Source: Mycobacterium sp. 1164985.4
GTDB lineage: Bacteria > Actinomycetota > Actinomycetes > Mycobacteriales > Mycobacteriaceae
NCBI RefSeq assembly: GCF_001668575.1
Contig: NZ_LZMD01000046.1
Coordinates: 62,001 to 126,000, forward strand
Direction: 5' to 3'
Length of the DNA: 64,000 nt
The notes under the pieces were generated by a model. The model searched no databases. It was not told where the DNA came from and was given only the letters and a program-made list of their open reading frames with translations. The position numbers were made by a program, and so were the translations under genes. This document shows positions 52,607-61,254 of this stretch, piece after piece (within the stretch, counting starts at the first letter, position 1; each line of letters starts with the position of its first letter).

Positions 52607-53647
52607 ATGAAGCTCGGACTGCAGTTGGGTTATTGGGGCGCGCAGCCGCCCGAGAACCACGCGGAACTGGTCGCCGCCGCCGAAGAGGCCGGCTTTGACA
52701 CGGTGTTCACCGCGGAGGCCTGGGGCTCGGACGCCTACACGCCGCTGGCCTGGTGGGGCCGCGAGACCAAGCGCATGCGGCTTGGCACCTCGGTGATCCA
52801 GTTGTCGGCGCGCACCCCGACCGCGTGCGCGATGGCAGCGCTGACGCTCGACCACCTCTCCGGCGGTCGGCACATCCTCGGGTTGGGCGTGTCCGGACCG
52901 CAGGTCGTCGAGGGTTGGTACGGGCAGCGGTTCCCGAAGCCGCTGACGCGCACCCGTGAGTACATCGACATCCTGCGTCAGGTGTGGGCGCGCGAGGCGC
53001 CCGTGCGCAGCGACGGCCCGCACTACCCGCTGCCGTTGACAGGCGAGGGGACGACAGGTCTGGGCAAGAACCTCAAGCCGATCACGCACCCGCTACGGGC
53101 CGACATCCCGGTCATGCTCGGCGCGGAAGGGCCGAAGAACGTCGCGCTGGCCGCCGAGATCTGCGACGGCTGGCTGCCGATCTTCTACTCGCCGCGCATC
53201 GCCGACATGTACAACGAGTGGCTCGACGAGGGGTTTGCCCGGCCCGGCGCCCGCCGCAGCCGCGAGGATTTCGAGATCTGCGCGACGGCCCAGGTGGTCG
53301 TCACCGACGACCGCGCCGAGATGATGGAGCTGATGAAGCCGCACCTGGCGCTGTACATCGGCGGAATGGGCGCCGAGGACACCAACTTCCACGCCGACGT
53401 GTACCGCCGCATGGGTTATGCGGAAGTGGTCGACGACGTGACGAAGCTGTTCCGCTCTGGACAAAAGGACGGCAAAGAGCGAGCGGCCAAGATCATCCCC
53501 GACGAGTTGGTCGACGACTCGGCCATCGTCGGCGACCTCGGTTACGTGCAGGAACAGATCAAGGCGTGGGAAGCCGCTGGCGTGACGATGATGGTCGTCG
53601 GCGCGCGTTCACCCGAGCAGATCCGGGATCTCGCCGCGCTTGTCTGA
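52607..53647 (+). CDS. LLM-family F420-dependent oxidoreductase (Rv3520c-like)
   Basis: A 346-residue luciferase-like TIM barrel. Landmarks are KLGLQLGYWGAQPPENHAELVAAAEEAG (N-terminal, quoted in part), RMRLGTSVIQLSARTP, LSGGRHILGLGVSGPQV and ADIPVMLGAEGPKNVALAAEI. It corresponds to M. tuberculosis Rv3520c, annotated as coenzyme F420-dependent. Substrate not known; the KstR box upstream makes a sterol intermediate likely. Ends 2 bp before a strong inverted repeat. Confidence 0.86.
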   Translation: MKLGLQLGYWGAQPPENHAELVAAAEEAGFDTVFTAEAWGSDAYTPLAWWGRETKRMRLGTSVIQLSARTPTACAMAALTLDHLSGGRHILGLGVSGPQVVEGWYGQRFPKPLTRTREYIDILRQVWAREAPVRSDGPHYPLPLTGEGTTGLGKNLKPITHPLRADIPVMLGAEGPKNVALAAEICDGWLPIFYSPRIADMYNEWLDEGFARPGARRSREDFEICATAQVVVTDDRAEMMELMKPHLALYIGGMGAEDTNFHADVYRRMGYAEVVDDVTKLFRSGQKDGKERAAKIIPDELVDDSAIVGDLGYVQEQIKAWEAAGVTMMVVGARSPEQIRDLAALV

Positions 53648-53648
53648 T

Positions 53649-53681
53649 CGGGTAGACACTTCCTTGCTTGTTGTCTACCCG
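53649..53681. promoter_or_regulatory. 10-bp inverted repeat between the LLM and ADC genes
   Basis: CGGGTAGACA (53649-53658) and TGTCTACCCG (53672-53681) are exact inverted copies with a 13-nt loop. They could be an operator or, as RNA, a terminator hairpin; there is no U tract. Confidence 0.5.
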
Positions 53682-53699
53682 GCGTTCTAGATTGACGCG

Positions 53700-54419
53700 A
53701 TGACCCAGCACACCATCGCGGGCACGGTGCTCACCATGCCGGTGAAAATCCGCAAAGCGCACCAGCACATGGCGATGTTCTCGGTGAACGCCGACGCCAC
53801 CCAACGCATGATCGACTACAGCGGACTGAAGGTCTGCCGGTTCCTGCCGGGACGCGCGATCGTGGTGCTGATGCTGATGCGCTACGAGGACGGCGACCTC
53901 GGCCAGTACTACGAGTACGGCACGAACGTGATGGTGAACCCGCCGGGATCGGATGCGTCCGGGCCGCGAGCCCTGCAGTCGGCGGGCGCGTTCATCCACC
54001 ACCTGCCGGTCGATCAGGCCTTCACTCTGGAGGCCGGCACCAAGATCTGGGGTTATCCGAAGGTCATGTCGGAGTTCACGATTCGTGACGGGCACACCTA
54101 CTCTTTCGACGTCAGCATCGACGGCCAGTTCGCGGTCGGCATGGATTTCCGGCCCGGCTTCGCTGCTCCGTCGGCGTTCACGTCGAAGCCGCAGGCGCAC
54201 CCCACCTACTCGTGCCGCGACGGGGTCCTGCGCCGGACCGTCGGCGAGATGAGGCTGAGCGACGTGCGCTACCGGCCGGGCGGCGCCCGGGTCCGGCTCG
54301 GCGAACATCCCTATGCGAAGGAACTGGCCTCGCTAGGCTTTCCCAAACGCGCGTTGCTCTCCAGTTCGGCTGGGAACGTGGAGATGTCGTTCGCGGATGC
54401 AGAGGAGCTTCGGTCGTGA
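53700..54419 (+). CDS. Acetoacetate-decarboxylase-like protein (Rv3519-like)
   Basis: A 239-residue member of the acetoacetate decarboxylase superfamily. The region FTLEAGTKIWGYPKVMSEF carries the lysine that would be the Schiff-base residue (in KIWGYPK). Members cleave or bind beta-keto acids. It corresponds to M. tuberculosis Rv3519. It overlaps cyp142 by 4 bp (GTGA), so it is co-expressed with this P450, perhaps handling a beta-keto acid from side-chain breakdown, which is inference. Confidence 0.8.
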   Translation: MTQHTIAGTVLTMPVKIRKAHQHMAMFSVNADATQRMIDYSGLKVCRFLPGRAIVVLMLMRYEDGDLGQYYEYGTNVMVNPPGSDASGPRALQSAGAFIHHLPVDQAFTLEAGTKIWGYPKVMSEFTIRDGHTYSFDVSIDGQFAVGMDFRPGFAAPSAFTSKPQAHPTYSCRDGVLRRTVGEMRLSDVRYRPGGARVRLGEHPYAKELASLGFPKRALLSSSAGNVEMSFADAEELRS

Positions 54420-55624
54420 CTGTTACGGCACCGCAGACCAAACCGGACGTCGACCTCACCGACGGCGCCTTCTACGCCGGCGACTCGCGGTCGGTCTACA
54501 AGTGGATGCGCGATAACGAGCCGGTCTTCCGCGACCGCAACGGATTGGCCGCCGCCGCAACCTATGCCGCGGTGATCGAGGCCGAACGCAATCCCGAGTT
54601 GTTCTCCAACGCCGGGGGCATCCGACCCGACCAGCCGGGCGTCGAGATGATGATCGAGATGGACGACCCGCAACACCTGTTGCGGCGCAAGCTCGTCAAC
54701 GCCGGCTTCACCCGCAAGCGGGTCAAGGACCTTGAGGGCTCGATCGCAAACCTGTGCGACACGCTGATCGACAACGTGTGTGAGCGCGGCGAGTGCGACT
54801 TCGTCTGGGACATCGCGGCGCCGCTGCCGATGGCCGTCATCGGCGACATGCTCGGGGTACGTCCCGAAGAACGCGAGATGTTCCTCAAATGGTCCGACGA
54901 CCTGGTCAGCTTTCTGAGCAGCACCGCGGACCCGGAGCAGTTCCAACTGACGATGGACGCGTTCGCCGCCTACAGCGAGTACATGATGGGCATGATCGCG
55001 GCCCGCAAAGAAGAGCCGACCGACGATCTGGTCAGTGTGCTGGTGCACTCCGAGGTCGAGGGCAGCAAGCTCGAGGACCATCAAATCGTCACCGAGGTTC
55101 TGCTGCTGTTGATCGGCGGCGACGAGACCACCCGGCACACGCTGTCCGGCGGCACGCGGCAGTTGGTGCTGCACCCCGATCAGCACCGGCGGCTCGCGGC
55201 CGATCTGTCGTTGCTGCCCAACGCGATCGAGGAGATGCTGCGGTGGACGGCGCCGGTGAAGAACATGGCGCGGACCGTCACCGCCGACACCGACTTCCAT
55301 GGGACCGCCCTCAAGGAGGGCGAGAAGATGATCCTGCTGTTCGAGTCGGCCAACTTCGACGAGGCGGTTTTCGAGAATCCCGAGTCGTTCGACATCGAGC
55401 GCTATCCGAACAACCACCTGGCGTTCGGCTTCGGCACGCACTTCTGCCTGGGCAACCAGCTCGCGCGACTCGAGCTGTCGATCATGCAGACCAAGCTGCT
55501 GCAGCGGCTTCCGGACCTGCGCCTGGCGTCCGACGGTGAATTGCCGTTGCGTCCAGCCAATTTCGTGAGCGGTCTGGAACAGATGCCGGTGGTGTTCACG
55601 CCGTCGGCGAAAGTCCTCAGCTGA
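54416..55624 (+). CDS. cyp142: Steroid C26-monooxygenase Cyp142
   Basis: A 402-residue cytochrome P450. The heme-thiolate loop is FGFGTHFCLG with C344; the I-helix is LIGGDETTRH and the ExxR is IEEMLRW. It matches M. tuberculosis Cyp142 (Rv3518c), which oxidises cholestenone at C26 with the opposite stereochemistry to Cyp125, giving redundancy. GTG 54416 overlaps the stop of the ADC-like gene. The convergent region to echA19 (55625-55743, 119 bp) contains only weak GC hairpins. Confidence 0.93.
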   Translation: MTVTAPQTKPDVDLTDGAFYAGDSRSVYKWMRDNEPVFRDRNGLAAAATYAAVIEAERNPELFSNAGGIRPDQPGVEMMIEMDDPQHLLRRKLVNAGFTRKRVKDLEGSIANLCDTLIDNVCERGECDFVWDIAAPLPMAVIGDMLGVRPEEREMFLKWSDDLVSFLSSTADPEQFQLTMDAFAAYSEYMMGMIAARKEEPTDDLVSVLVHSEVEGSKLEDHQIVTEVLLLLIGGDETTRHTLSGGTRQLVLHPDQHRRLAADLSLLPNAIEEMLRWTAPVKNMARTVTADTDFHGTALKEGEKMILLFESANFDEAVFENPESFDIERYPNNHLAFGFGTHFCLGNQLARLELSIMQTKLLQRLPDLRLASDGELPLRPANFVSGLEQMPVVFTPSAKVLS

Positions 55625-55743
55625 CACCTGCCGCTGGCGGCGCTCAGGGCGCCGTCTGTGAAACCACCGACGGAAGCCGGCCTGAACCGTCGTACGTTGC
55701 ACAAACGGGCGAGGGCGCGGCCCGGCCCGACCGGCCCGCTGCG

Positions 55744-56544
55744 CTACTTCATCTGGAAGTTCGGGGCCCGCTTTTCCTTGAACGCCCGCGGGCCCTCCTT
55801 GGCGTCATCGCTGAGGAACACCGGGATGCCGTTGGCGGTATCGGGCTTGAACGCCTCGTTCTCGTGCATGCCCTCGGTCTCGCGGATGGTCTTCAGGATC
55901 GCCTGCACGGCCAGCGGGCCGTTGTTGTTGATCACCTCGGCGATCTCCAGCGCCTTGTCCAGCGCGGTTCCGTCCTGCACCACGTAGCCGATCAGCCCGT
56001 ACTCCTTGGCCTCGGCGGCGGTGATGTGCCGCCCGGTCAACAGCAGATCGCACGCGATGGTGTACGGAATCTGGCGCACCAGCCGCACCGCTGAGCCACC
56101 CATCGGGTACAGGCTCCACTTGGCCTCGGAGATGCCGAACTTGGCGCTCTCGCCCGCGATGCGGATGTCGGTGCCCTGCAGGATCTCGGTGCCACCGGCG
56201 ATCGCCGGGCCCTCGACCGCGGCGATCAGCGGCTTCGTCAGCCGTCGCCCCTTCAGCAGCGCGTCGATGCGCGACGGGTCGTAGCTGCCGTCCTTGAACG
56301 AGTCGCCCGGTGGTTTGGCCGTCGCAGCCTTGAGGTCCATGCCCGCACAGAAGTAGCCGCCGGCGCCGGTGAGGATGCAGGTGCGGATCTCGGGATCGTT
56401 GTCCACGCGGTCCCAGGCCTCGACCATGATCGAGAGCATCTCGGTCGAGAGCGCGTTGCGCGCCTCCGGCCGGTTCAGCGTCACGATCAGGGTGTGTCCG
56501 CGCTGCTCAATGAGGGCGTCGGGGCCCTTCTGGGGATCACTCAC
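55744..56544 (-). CDS. echA19: Steroid enoyl-CoA hydratase EchA19
   Basis: A 266-residue crotonase with oxyanion-hole motifs [13 protein letters not shown] and [21 protein letters not shown] and catalytic-region [16 protein letters not shown]. It corresponds to M. tuberculosis EchA19 (Rv3516), which hydrates side-chain enoyl-CoA steroids (S-type), complementing ChsH3. It is divergent from fadD19 with a shared KstR box; GGAAGG precedes GTG 56544. Confidence 0.9.
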   Translation of the reverse strand: MSDPQKGPDALIEQRGHTLIVTLNRPEARNALSTEMLSIMVEAWDRVDNDPEIRTCILTGAGGYFCAGMDLKAATAKPPGDSFKDGSYDPSRIDALLKGRRLTKPLIAAVEGPAIAGGTEILQGTDIRIAGESAKFGISEAKWSLYPMGGSAVRLVRQIPYTIACDLLLTGRHITAAEAKEYGLIGYVVQDGTALDKALEIAEVINNNGPLAVQAILKTIRETEGMHENEAFKPDTANGIPVFLSDDAKEGPRAFKEKRAPNFQMK

Positions 56545-56588
56545 AGGGGTTCGCCTTCCAGCGTCGATGCCACAGACTTGTCTGGAAA

Positions 56589-56602
56589 TGTAACACGTTC
56601 TA
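56589..56602. promoter_or_regulatory. KstR operator between echA19 and fadD19
   Basis: TGTAACACGTTCTA fits the KstR consensus. On the plus strand TAGTTT (56601-56606) overlaps its end and is 7 nt from GTG 56614; on the minus strand TACATT (56592-56587) overlaps the other end. Confidence 0.88.
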
Positions 56603-56613
56603 GTTTAGGTTCC

Positions 56614-58266
56614 GTGGCCCTGAACATCGCTGATCTAGCCGAGCACGCCATCGACGCTGTGCCAGACCGTGTCGCCCTCATCTGCGGCGACGACCAGCTG
56701 ACGTATGCCCAACTGGAGGAGCAGGCCAACCGGTTGGCCCACTACCTGCTGGACCAGGGCGTCAAGAAGGACGACAAAGTCGGCCTTTACTGCCGCAACC
56801 GCAACGAGATCGTCGTTGCGATGCTGGGCATCGTCAAGGCCGGGGCCATCCTGGTCAACGTCAACTTCCGCTACGTCGAGGGCGAGCTGAAGTACCTGTT
56901 CGAAAACTCCGACATGGTCGCGGTCGTGCACGAGCGCCGCTACGCCGACCGCGTCGCGAACGTGCTTCCCGAGACCCCCGCGGTCAAGACCGTCCTGGTG
57001 ATCGAGGACGGCAGCGACGACGACTTCGAGCGCTACGGCGGCGTCGAGTTCTACTCCGCCCTCGAACAGGGTTCACCGGAACGTGATTTCGGACCGCGCA
57101 GCGAGGACGACATCTACCTGCTGTACACAGGCGGCACCACCGGCTTCCCCAAGGGCGTGATGTGGCGCCACGAGGACATCTACCGGGTGTTGTTCGGCGG
57201 CACCGACTTTGCCACCGGTGAGTTCGTCAAGGACGAGTACGACCTGAGCAAGGCGGCAGCGGAGAACCCGCCGATGATCCGATACCCGATCCCGCCGATG
57301 ATCCACGGCGCCACCCAGTCGGCGACCTGGATGTCGCTGTTCTCGGGTCAAACCACCGTGCTGGCACCGGAATTCGACGCCGACGAGGTGTGGCAGACCA
57401 TCGAGAAGCACAAGGTGAACCTGCTGTTCTTCACCGGTGACGCGATGGCACGTCCGCTGCTCGACGCGCTGACCAAACTGCACGATGCCGGTCACGAGCC
57501 CGACCTGTCTTCGCTGTTCCTGCTCGCGAGCACGGCCGCGTTGTTCTCGACCAGTATCAAGGAGAAGTTCCTCGAACTGCTGCCCAACCGGGTGATCACC
57601 GACTCGATCGGATCCTCGGAGACCGGTTTCGGCGGCACCAGCATCGTCGCAAAGGGGCAGTCGCACACCGGCGGTCCGCGGGTGACGATCGACCACCGCA
57701 CCGTCGTCCTCGACGAGAACGGCAACGAGGTCAAACCCGGCTCGGGTGTGCGCGGGTTGATCGCGAAGAAGGGCAACATCCCGGTCGGCTACTACAAGGA
57801 CGAGAAGAAGACGGCGGAGACGTTCAAGACGTTCAACGGAATTCGCTACGCCATCCCCGGCGACTACGCGGAGGTCGAGCCCGACGGCACCGTCACCATG
57901 CTCGGCCGCGGCTCGCAGTCGATCAACAGCGGCGGTGAGAAGATCTACCCCGAAGAGGTCGAGGCCGCGCTCAAGGGGCACCCCGACGTGTTCGACGCCC
58001 TGGTGGTCGGCGTTCCCGACGAGCGCTACGGCCAGTGCGTCGCGGCGGTAGTGCACCGCCGCCCGGGCACCAACCCGACGCTGGCCGAACTCGACACGTT
58101 CGTGCGCCGTGAGATCGCCGGATACAAAGTGCCGCGCAAGATCTGGTGGGTCGACGACATCCACCGCACGCCGGCCGGCAAGCCGGACTACCGGTGGGCC
58201 AAGGACATCACCGAAGAGCGCGCCGCCGATGAGGTGCATGCCAACCACGTGGGGTCGGCGTCGTGA
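56614..58266 (+). CDS. fadD19: Steroid side-chain acyl-CoA synthetase FadD19
   Basis: A 550-residue ANL acyl-CoA synthetase that activates the C26 carboxylate made by Cyp125/Cyp142. The ATP loop YTGGTTGFPKGVMWRH is near residue 170, SGGEKIYPEEVE is the hinge region, and TPAGKPDYRW carries the catalytic lysine. It is nearly identical in pattern to M. tuberculosis FadD19 (Rv3515c). GTG 56614 is supported by the -10 spacing; the longer frame crosses the KstR box. Confidence 0.95.
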   Translation: MALNIADLAEHAIDAVPDRVALICGDDQLTYAQLEEQANRLAHYLLDQGVKKDDKVGLYCRNRNEIVVAMLGIVKAGAILVNVNFRYVEGELKYLFENSDMVAVVHERRYADRVANVLPETPAVKTVLVIEDGSDDDFERYGGVEFYSALEQGSPERDFGPRSEDDIYLLYTGGTTGFPKGVMWRHEDIYRVLFGGTDFATGEFVKDEYDLSKAAAENPPMIRYPIPPMIHGATQSATWMSLFSGQTTVLAPEFDADEVWQTIEKHKVNLLFFTGDAMARPLLDALTKLHDAGHEPDLSSLFLLASTAALFSTSIKEKFLELLPNRVITDSIGSSETGFGGTSIVAKGQSHTGGPRVTIDHRTVVLDENGNEVKPGSGVRGLIAKKGNIPVGYYKDEKKTAETFKTFNGIRYAIPGDYAEVEPDGTVTMLGRGSQSINSGGEKIYPEEVEAALKGHPDVFDALVVGVPDERYGQCVAAVVHRRPGTNPTLAELDTFVRREIAGYKVPRKIWWVDDIHRTPAGKPDYRWAKDITEERAADEVHANHVGSAS

Positions 58267-59393
58267 CCGGGATGCGCACCGAACTCTGCGATCGGTTCGG
58301 CATCGAGTACCCGATCTTCGTCTTCACGCCGTCGGAGAAGGTCGCCGCTGCGGTCAGCAAGGCCGGCGGGCTCGGCGTGCTGGGCTGCGTGCGGTTCAAC
58401 TCGGCCGACGATCTCGAAGACGTGTTGTGCTGGATGGATGAGAACACCGACGGCAAGCCGTACGGCGTCGACGTGGTGATGCCCGCCAAGGTGCCGCAGG
58501 AGGGCACAGTGGTCGACATCAACAAGCTGATCCCGCAGAGCCACCGCGACTTCGTCGACAAGACCCTTGCCGACCTTGGTGTTCCGCCGCTTCCCGAGGA
58601 TGAGGCGCGCAACGAGGGCGTGCTCGGATGGCTGCACTCGGTGGCACGCTCACACGTCGAGGTCGCGCTCAAGCACCCGATCAAGCTGATCGCGAACGCT
58701 CTCGGCTCGCCGCCGAAGGACGTCATCGACCAGGTCCACGCCGCTGGAGTTCCCGTCGCGGCGCTGGCCGGCAGCGCCAAACACGCACAGCGGCACGTGG
58801 ACAACGGCGTCGACATCGTTGTCGCCCAAGGGCATGAGGCCGGTGGGCACACCGGCGAGATCGGCTCGATGGTGCTGTGGCCGGAAATCGTTGACGCGCT
58901 TGATGGTAAGGCCCCCGTACTGGCCGCCGGCGGCATCGGCACCGGCAGGCAGGTGGCCGCTGCGCTCGCGCTCGGCGCCTCGGGTGTGTGGATGGGTTCG
59001 GCGTTCCTGACGTCGGCCGAGTACGACCTCGGGCATCGCAAGCCCGGCGGCATCTCGACGATCCAGGAGGGGCTGCTGCGGGCGACCTCGGCCGACACCG
59101 TGCGCCGCCGGATCTACACCGGTAAGCCCGCTCGCCTGCTCAAGACGAAGTGGACCGATGCGTGGGACGCCCCAGACGCGCCCGAGCCGTTGCCGATGCC
59201 GCTGCAGAACATCCTCGTCAGCGAGGCGCACCAGCGCATGAACGAGTCGGACAACCCCGACACCGTGGCGATGCCCGTGGGGCAGATCGTCGGCCGGATG
59301 AACGAGATCCGCCCGGTCGCCGACATCATCGCCGAGTTGGTGCAGGGCTTCGAGGAGGCCACCCGGCGCCTCGACGGCATCCGCGGCGACTAG
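58263..59393 (+). CDS. Nitronate-monooxygenase-fold flavoprotein coupled to fadD19
   Basis: A 376-residue FMN TIM-barrel protein of the nitronate monooxygenase/FabK superfamily. It shows FGIEYPIFVFTPSEKVAAAVSKAGG, VAQGHEAGGHTGEIG, AAGGIGTGRQVAAALALGA and GVWMGSAFL. It overlaps fadD19 by 4 bp, thus is under the same KstR box. By analogy with IpdC it may reduce or isomerise an unsaturated steroid CoA ester. I do not recall an equivalent adjacent to fadD19 in M. tuberculosis. Confidence 0.85.
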   Translation: MTGMRTELCDRFGIEYPIFVFTPSEKVAAAVSKAGGLGVLGCVRFNSADDLEDVLCWMDENTDGKPYGVDVVMPAKVPQEGTVVDINKLIPQSHRDFVDKTLADLGVPPLPEDEARNEGVLGWLHSVARSHVEVALKHPIKLIANALGSPPKDVIDQVHAAGVPVAALAGSAKHAQRHVDNGVDIVVAQGHEAGGHTGEIGSMVLWPEIVDALDGKAPVLAAGGIGTGRQVAAALALGASGVWMGSAFLTSAEYDLGHRKPGGISTIQEGLLRATSADTVRRRIYTGKPARLLKTKWTDAWDAPDAPEPLPMPLQNILVSEAHQRMNESDNPDTVAMPVGQIVGRMNEIRPVADIIAELVQGFEEATRRLDGIRGD

Positions 59394-59428
59394 GCCTCAT
59401 CTCCGCGACGGGGCGGTCAGAAGCTCGC

Positions 59429-60571
59429 CTAGCTCTGGCGAGTGGGAATGCCGCGATCGTCAGTATTGGCAAGTCCCGTGCGCCGGCCGACGAACTCCTC
59501 GACGGCGTCGGCGGCAACGACCGCGCCGTCGCGGCGGCGGATCCGATCACCGATCTCGGCGGCGGCCTGCCGGTAGCGGGACTCGGCGAGCACCGACGTC
59601 ACCGCGGCTCGAATGCGTTTGGGCCGCGCGTGTTTGCCGAGCAGCCGGCCCGCACCCGCGCGTGCCACCGCTTTCCCGACGCGTTTCTGGTCGATGAAGG
59701 GATTGGCCGGCATCACCACCACTGGGACCCCGAACGACAACGCCCGCATGGTGGTGCTGTGCCCGCCGTGGCCCACGACCGCCGATGCGTCGGCGAGCAC
59801 CTCGTCATGGTCGAGCCAACCGTGGACGCTGGCGTTCGGCGGAATCCGCAGGCGTGAGGCGTCGATGCCGGGGCCGGTGGTGACGATTGCCTCGACCGGG
59901 AGCGGCGCCAGCGCATCGACGATGCGCTGGAGCATGCGTCGCTGTCCGGCGAACGCGCATGTGCTGAGGCTCACCAGGATTCGTGGTACCTCGGCCGGTC
60001 GCGACTTCTTCGGCGTGCCTTGCCACACAACGCCGACGTGACGGACCGACGGGTGACCATGCGCGGGATCGAGATGCGCGTCGGCGCTGACGATCTGCAA
60101 CACGCTGTCATCCTCGGTGGGATGCGGTGCGACACCACGCAGCTTCAGTATCCGTCCGGCGGGGCTGGCCATGAAGTCTTGGACGGCCCTGTAGAAGCAG
60201 TGCACGAACACGACTGTCGGCAGTCCCGACTTCACGATTACCGCGATTCCGGCTCCGAAGAGCATGTCGATGACCACCGCATCGCTGCCGTGTCGGCGCG
60301 CCGCGTCGACGACGGCTTCGCCGATCCGGGGATCTCCCATCACCCGAACGAAGTCGATCATCATCGAGGCGAGCGGACGCTGGGTCGTGGAGTTCATGTC
60401 AGGTCCACGATCGAACTGCTCGAATGAGAGGCCTTCCTGCTCAGCGTATTTCCGTACGCCGGGATGGCCGACCACGAGGATTTGCGCGCCCCGCGCGCGA
60501 AGGGCGCATGCGACCCGCAGCTGGGGCGCGACGTTACCGCCGCCGTCAGCGATGGCGAAGAGAAGTTTCAT
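59429..60571 (-). CDS. MGT-type glycosyltransferase (GT1)
   Basis: A 380-residue GT-B glycosyltransferase of the macrolide/UGT type. It has the N-terminal LLFAIADGGGNVAPQLRVACAL, and the donor-binding C-terminal region VHGWLDHDEVLADASAVVGHGGHSTTMRALSFGVPVVVMP (part quoted), with the HGG-H-S-T-R signature. Acceptors of this group include macrolides, flavonoids and sterols. It overlaps the TetR gene by 26 bp and is presumably repressed by it. No M. tuberculosis counterpart at this site is known to me. Confidence 0.83.
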   Translation of the reverse strand: MKLLFAIADGGGNVAPQLRVACALRARGAQILVVGHPGVRKYAEQEGLSFEQFDRGPDMNSTTQRPLASMMIDFVRVMGDPRIGEAVVDAARRHGSDAVVIDMLFGAGIAVIVKSGLPTVVFVHCFYRAVQDFMASPAGRILKLRGVAPHPTEDDSVLQIVSADAHLDPAHGHPSVRHVGVVWQGTPKKSRPAEVPRILVSLSTCAFAGQRRMLQRIVDALAPLPVEAIVTTGPGIDASRLRIPPNASVHGWLDHDEVLADASAVVGHGGHSTTMRALSFGVPVVVMPANPFIDQKRVGKAVARAGAGRLLGKHARPKRIRAAVTSVLAESRYRQAAAEIGDRIRRRDGAVVAADAVEEFVGRRTGLANTDDRGIPTRQS

Positions 60572-61145
60572 GGGCCAGCACCGCCTCGGTCAGGAGCAGA
60601 ATGCGATCGCGCACCTCGGGTACGGACAACTTGCGATCGCGCCGAAGGATCTTCCAGCAGTACACGTCGGTGGCGACCACCAACGCGTCGACGACCCTTG
60701 AACGCGTGTCGTGATCGGAGGGGAGGTGCTCGCCGAAAACCTCTTCCACCCACGCCCGGTGTGTCAGGCGGCCCGTGGCGTTCATCCGCCGGGCTCGCGC
60801 GTCACTGTCCTCCTGGGCGAGCATGGCGAGCACCACGTCGCCGAGCCGCTCGTAATGAGCGATGAGGGCGTCGAGTGCGGAATCGATGTCCCCCGGGGGC
60901 GACGTACGTTCGGCAATCGCTTCGTCGTACGCGCGCTGAAACGCCGCGTCGAGCAGGTCGTCACGACTACCGAAGTGTCGCAACACCGTCTTGACCGTGA
61001 CCCCGGCCCGTTCGGCCACGGCGGCGAGCGTGACCCCGAACGAGCGTTGCGCCATACACGCCTGCACGCAAGCGTCGATGATCGCGTCGCGGGTGCCGAG
61101 TTTGGCCGCCTCGCGGGTGCTCATGTCGTACTTGCGCGTTTTCAT
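60546..61145 (-). CDS. TetR-family regulator of the glycosyltransferase operon
   Basis: A 199-residue TetR regulator with helix-turn-helix in GVTLAAVAERAGVTVKTVLRHFGSRDDL and an alpha-helical ligand domain (LIAHYERLGDVVLAMLAQEDSDARARRMN). The start is uncertain: ATGs at 61145, 61151 and 61124 are in frame. I chose 61145 because the TACATT -10 candidate lies at 61160-61155. It overlaps the glycosyltransferase gene, so it probably controls its own operon through the palindrome upstream. Confidence 0.78.
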   Translation of the reverse strand: MKTRKYDMSTREAAKLGTRDAIIDACVQACMAQRSFGVTLAAVAERAGVTVKTVLRHFGSRDDLLDAAFQRAYDEAIAERTSPPGDIDSALDALIAHYERLGDVVLAMLAQEDSDARARRMNATGRLTHRAWVEEVFGEHLPSDHDTRSRVVDALVVATDVYCWKILRRDRKLSVPEVRDRILLLTEAVLAHETSLRHR

Positions 61146-61163
61146 GTCCATCCCAATGTACAT

Positions 61164-61177
61164 CGAATGGGCATTCG
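61164..61177. promoter_or_regulatory. Putative TetR operator
   Basis: CGAATG-GG-CATTCG is a perfect 6+6 palindrome placed just upstream of the presumed -10 element of the TetR gene. Confidence 0.5.
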
Positions 61178-61254
61178 TGTCCATAGCCAAGGACATCAAT
61201 TACTGCAGTGTTATGCGCCGGCGGTCGCGGTCTTCGATCGAAGGCCGAACAGCA

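Noticed and set aside
54311..55702. 463-codon minus-strand frame opposite cyp142, and similar frames at 44403-45626 and 57073-58248
   Set aside because: All are antisense shadows of cyp142, kshA and fadD19.
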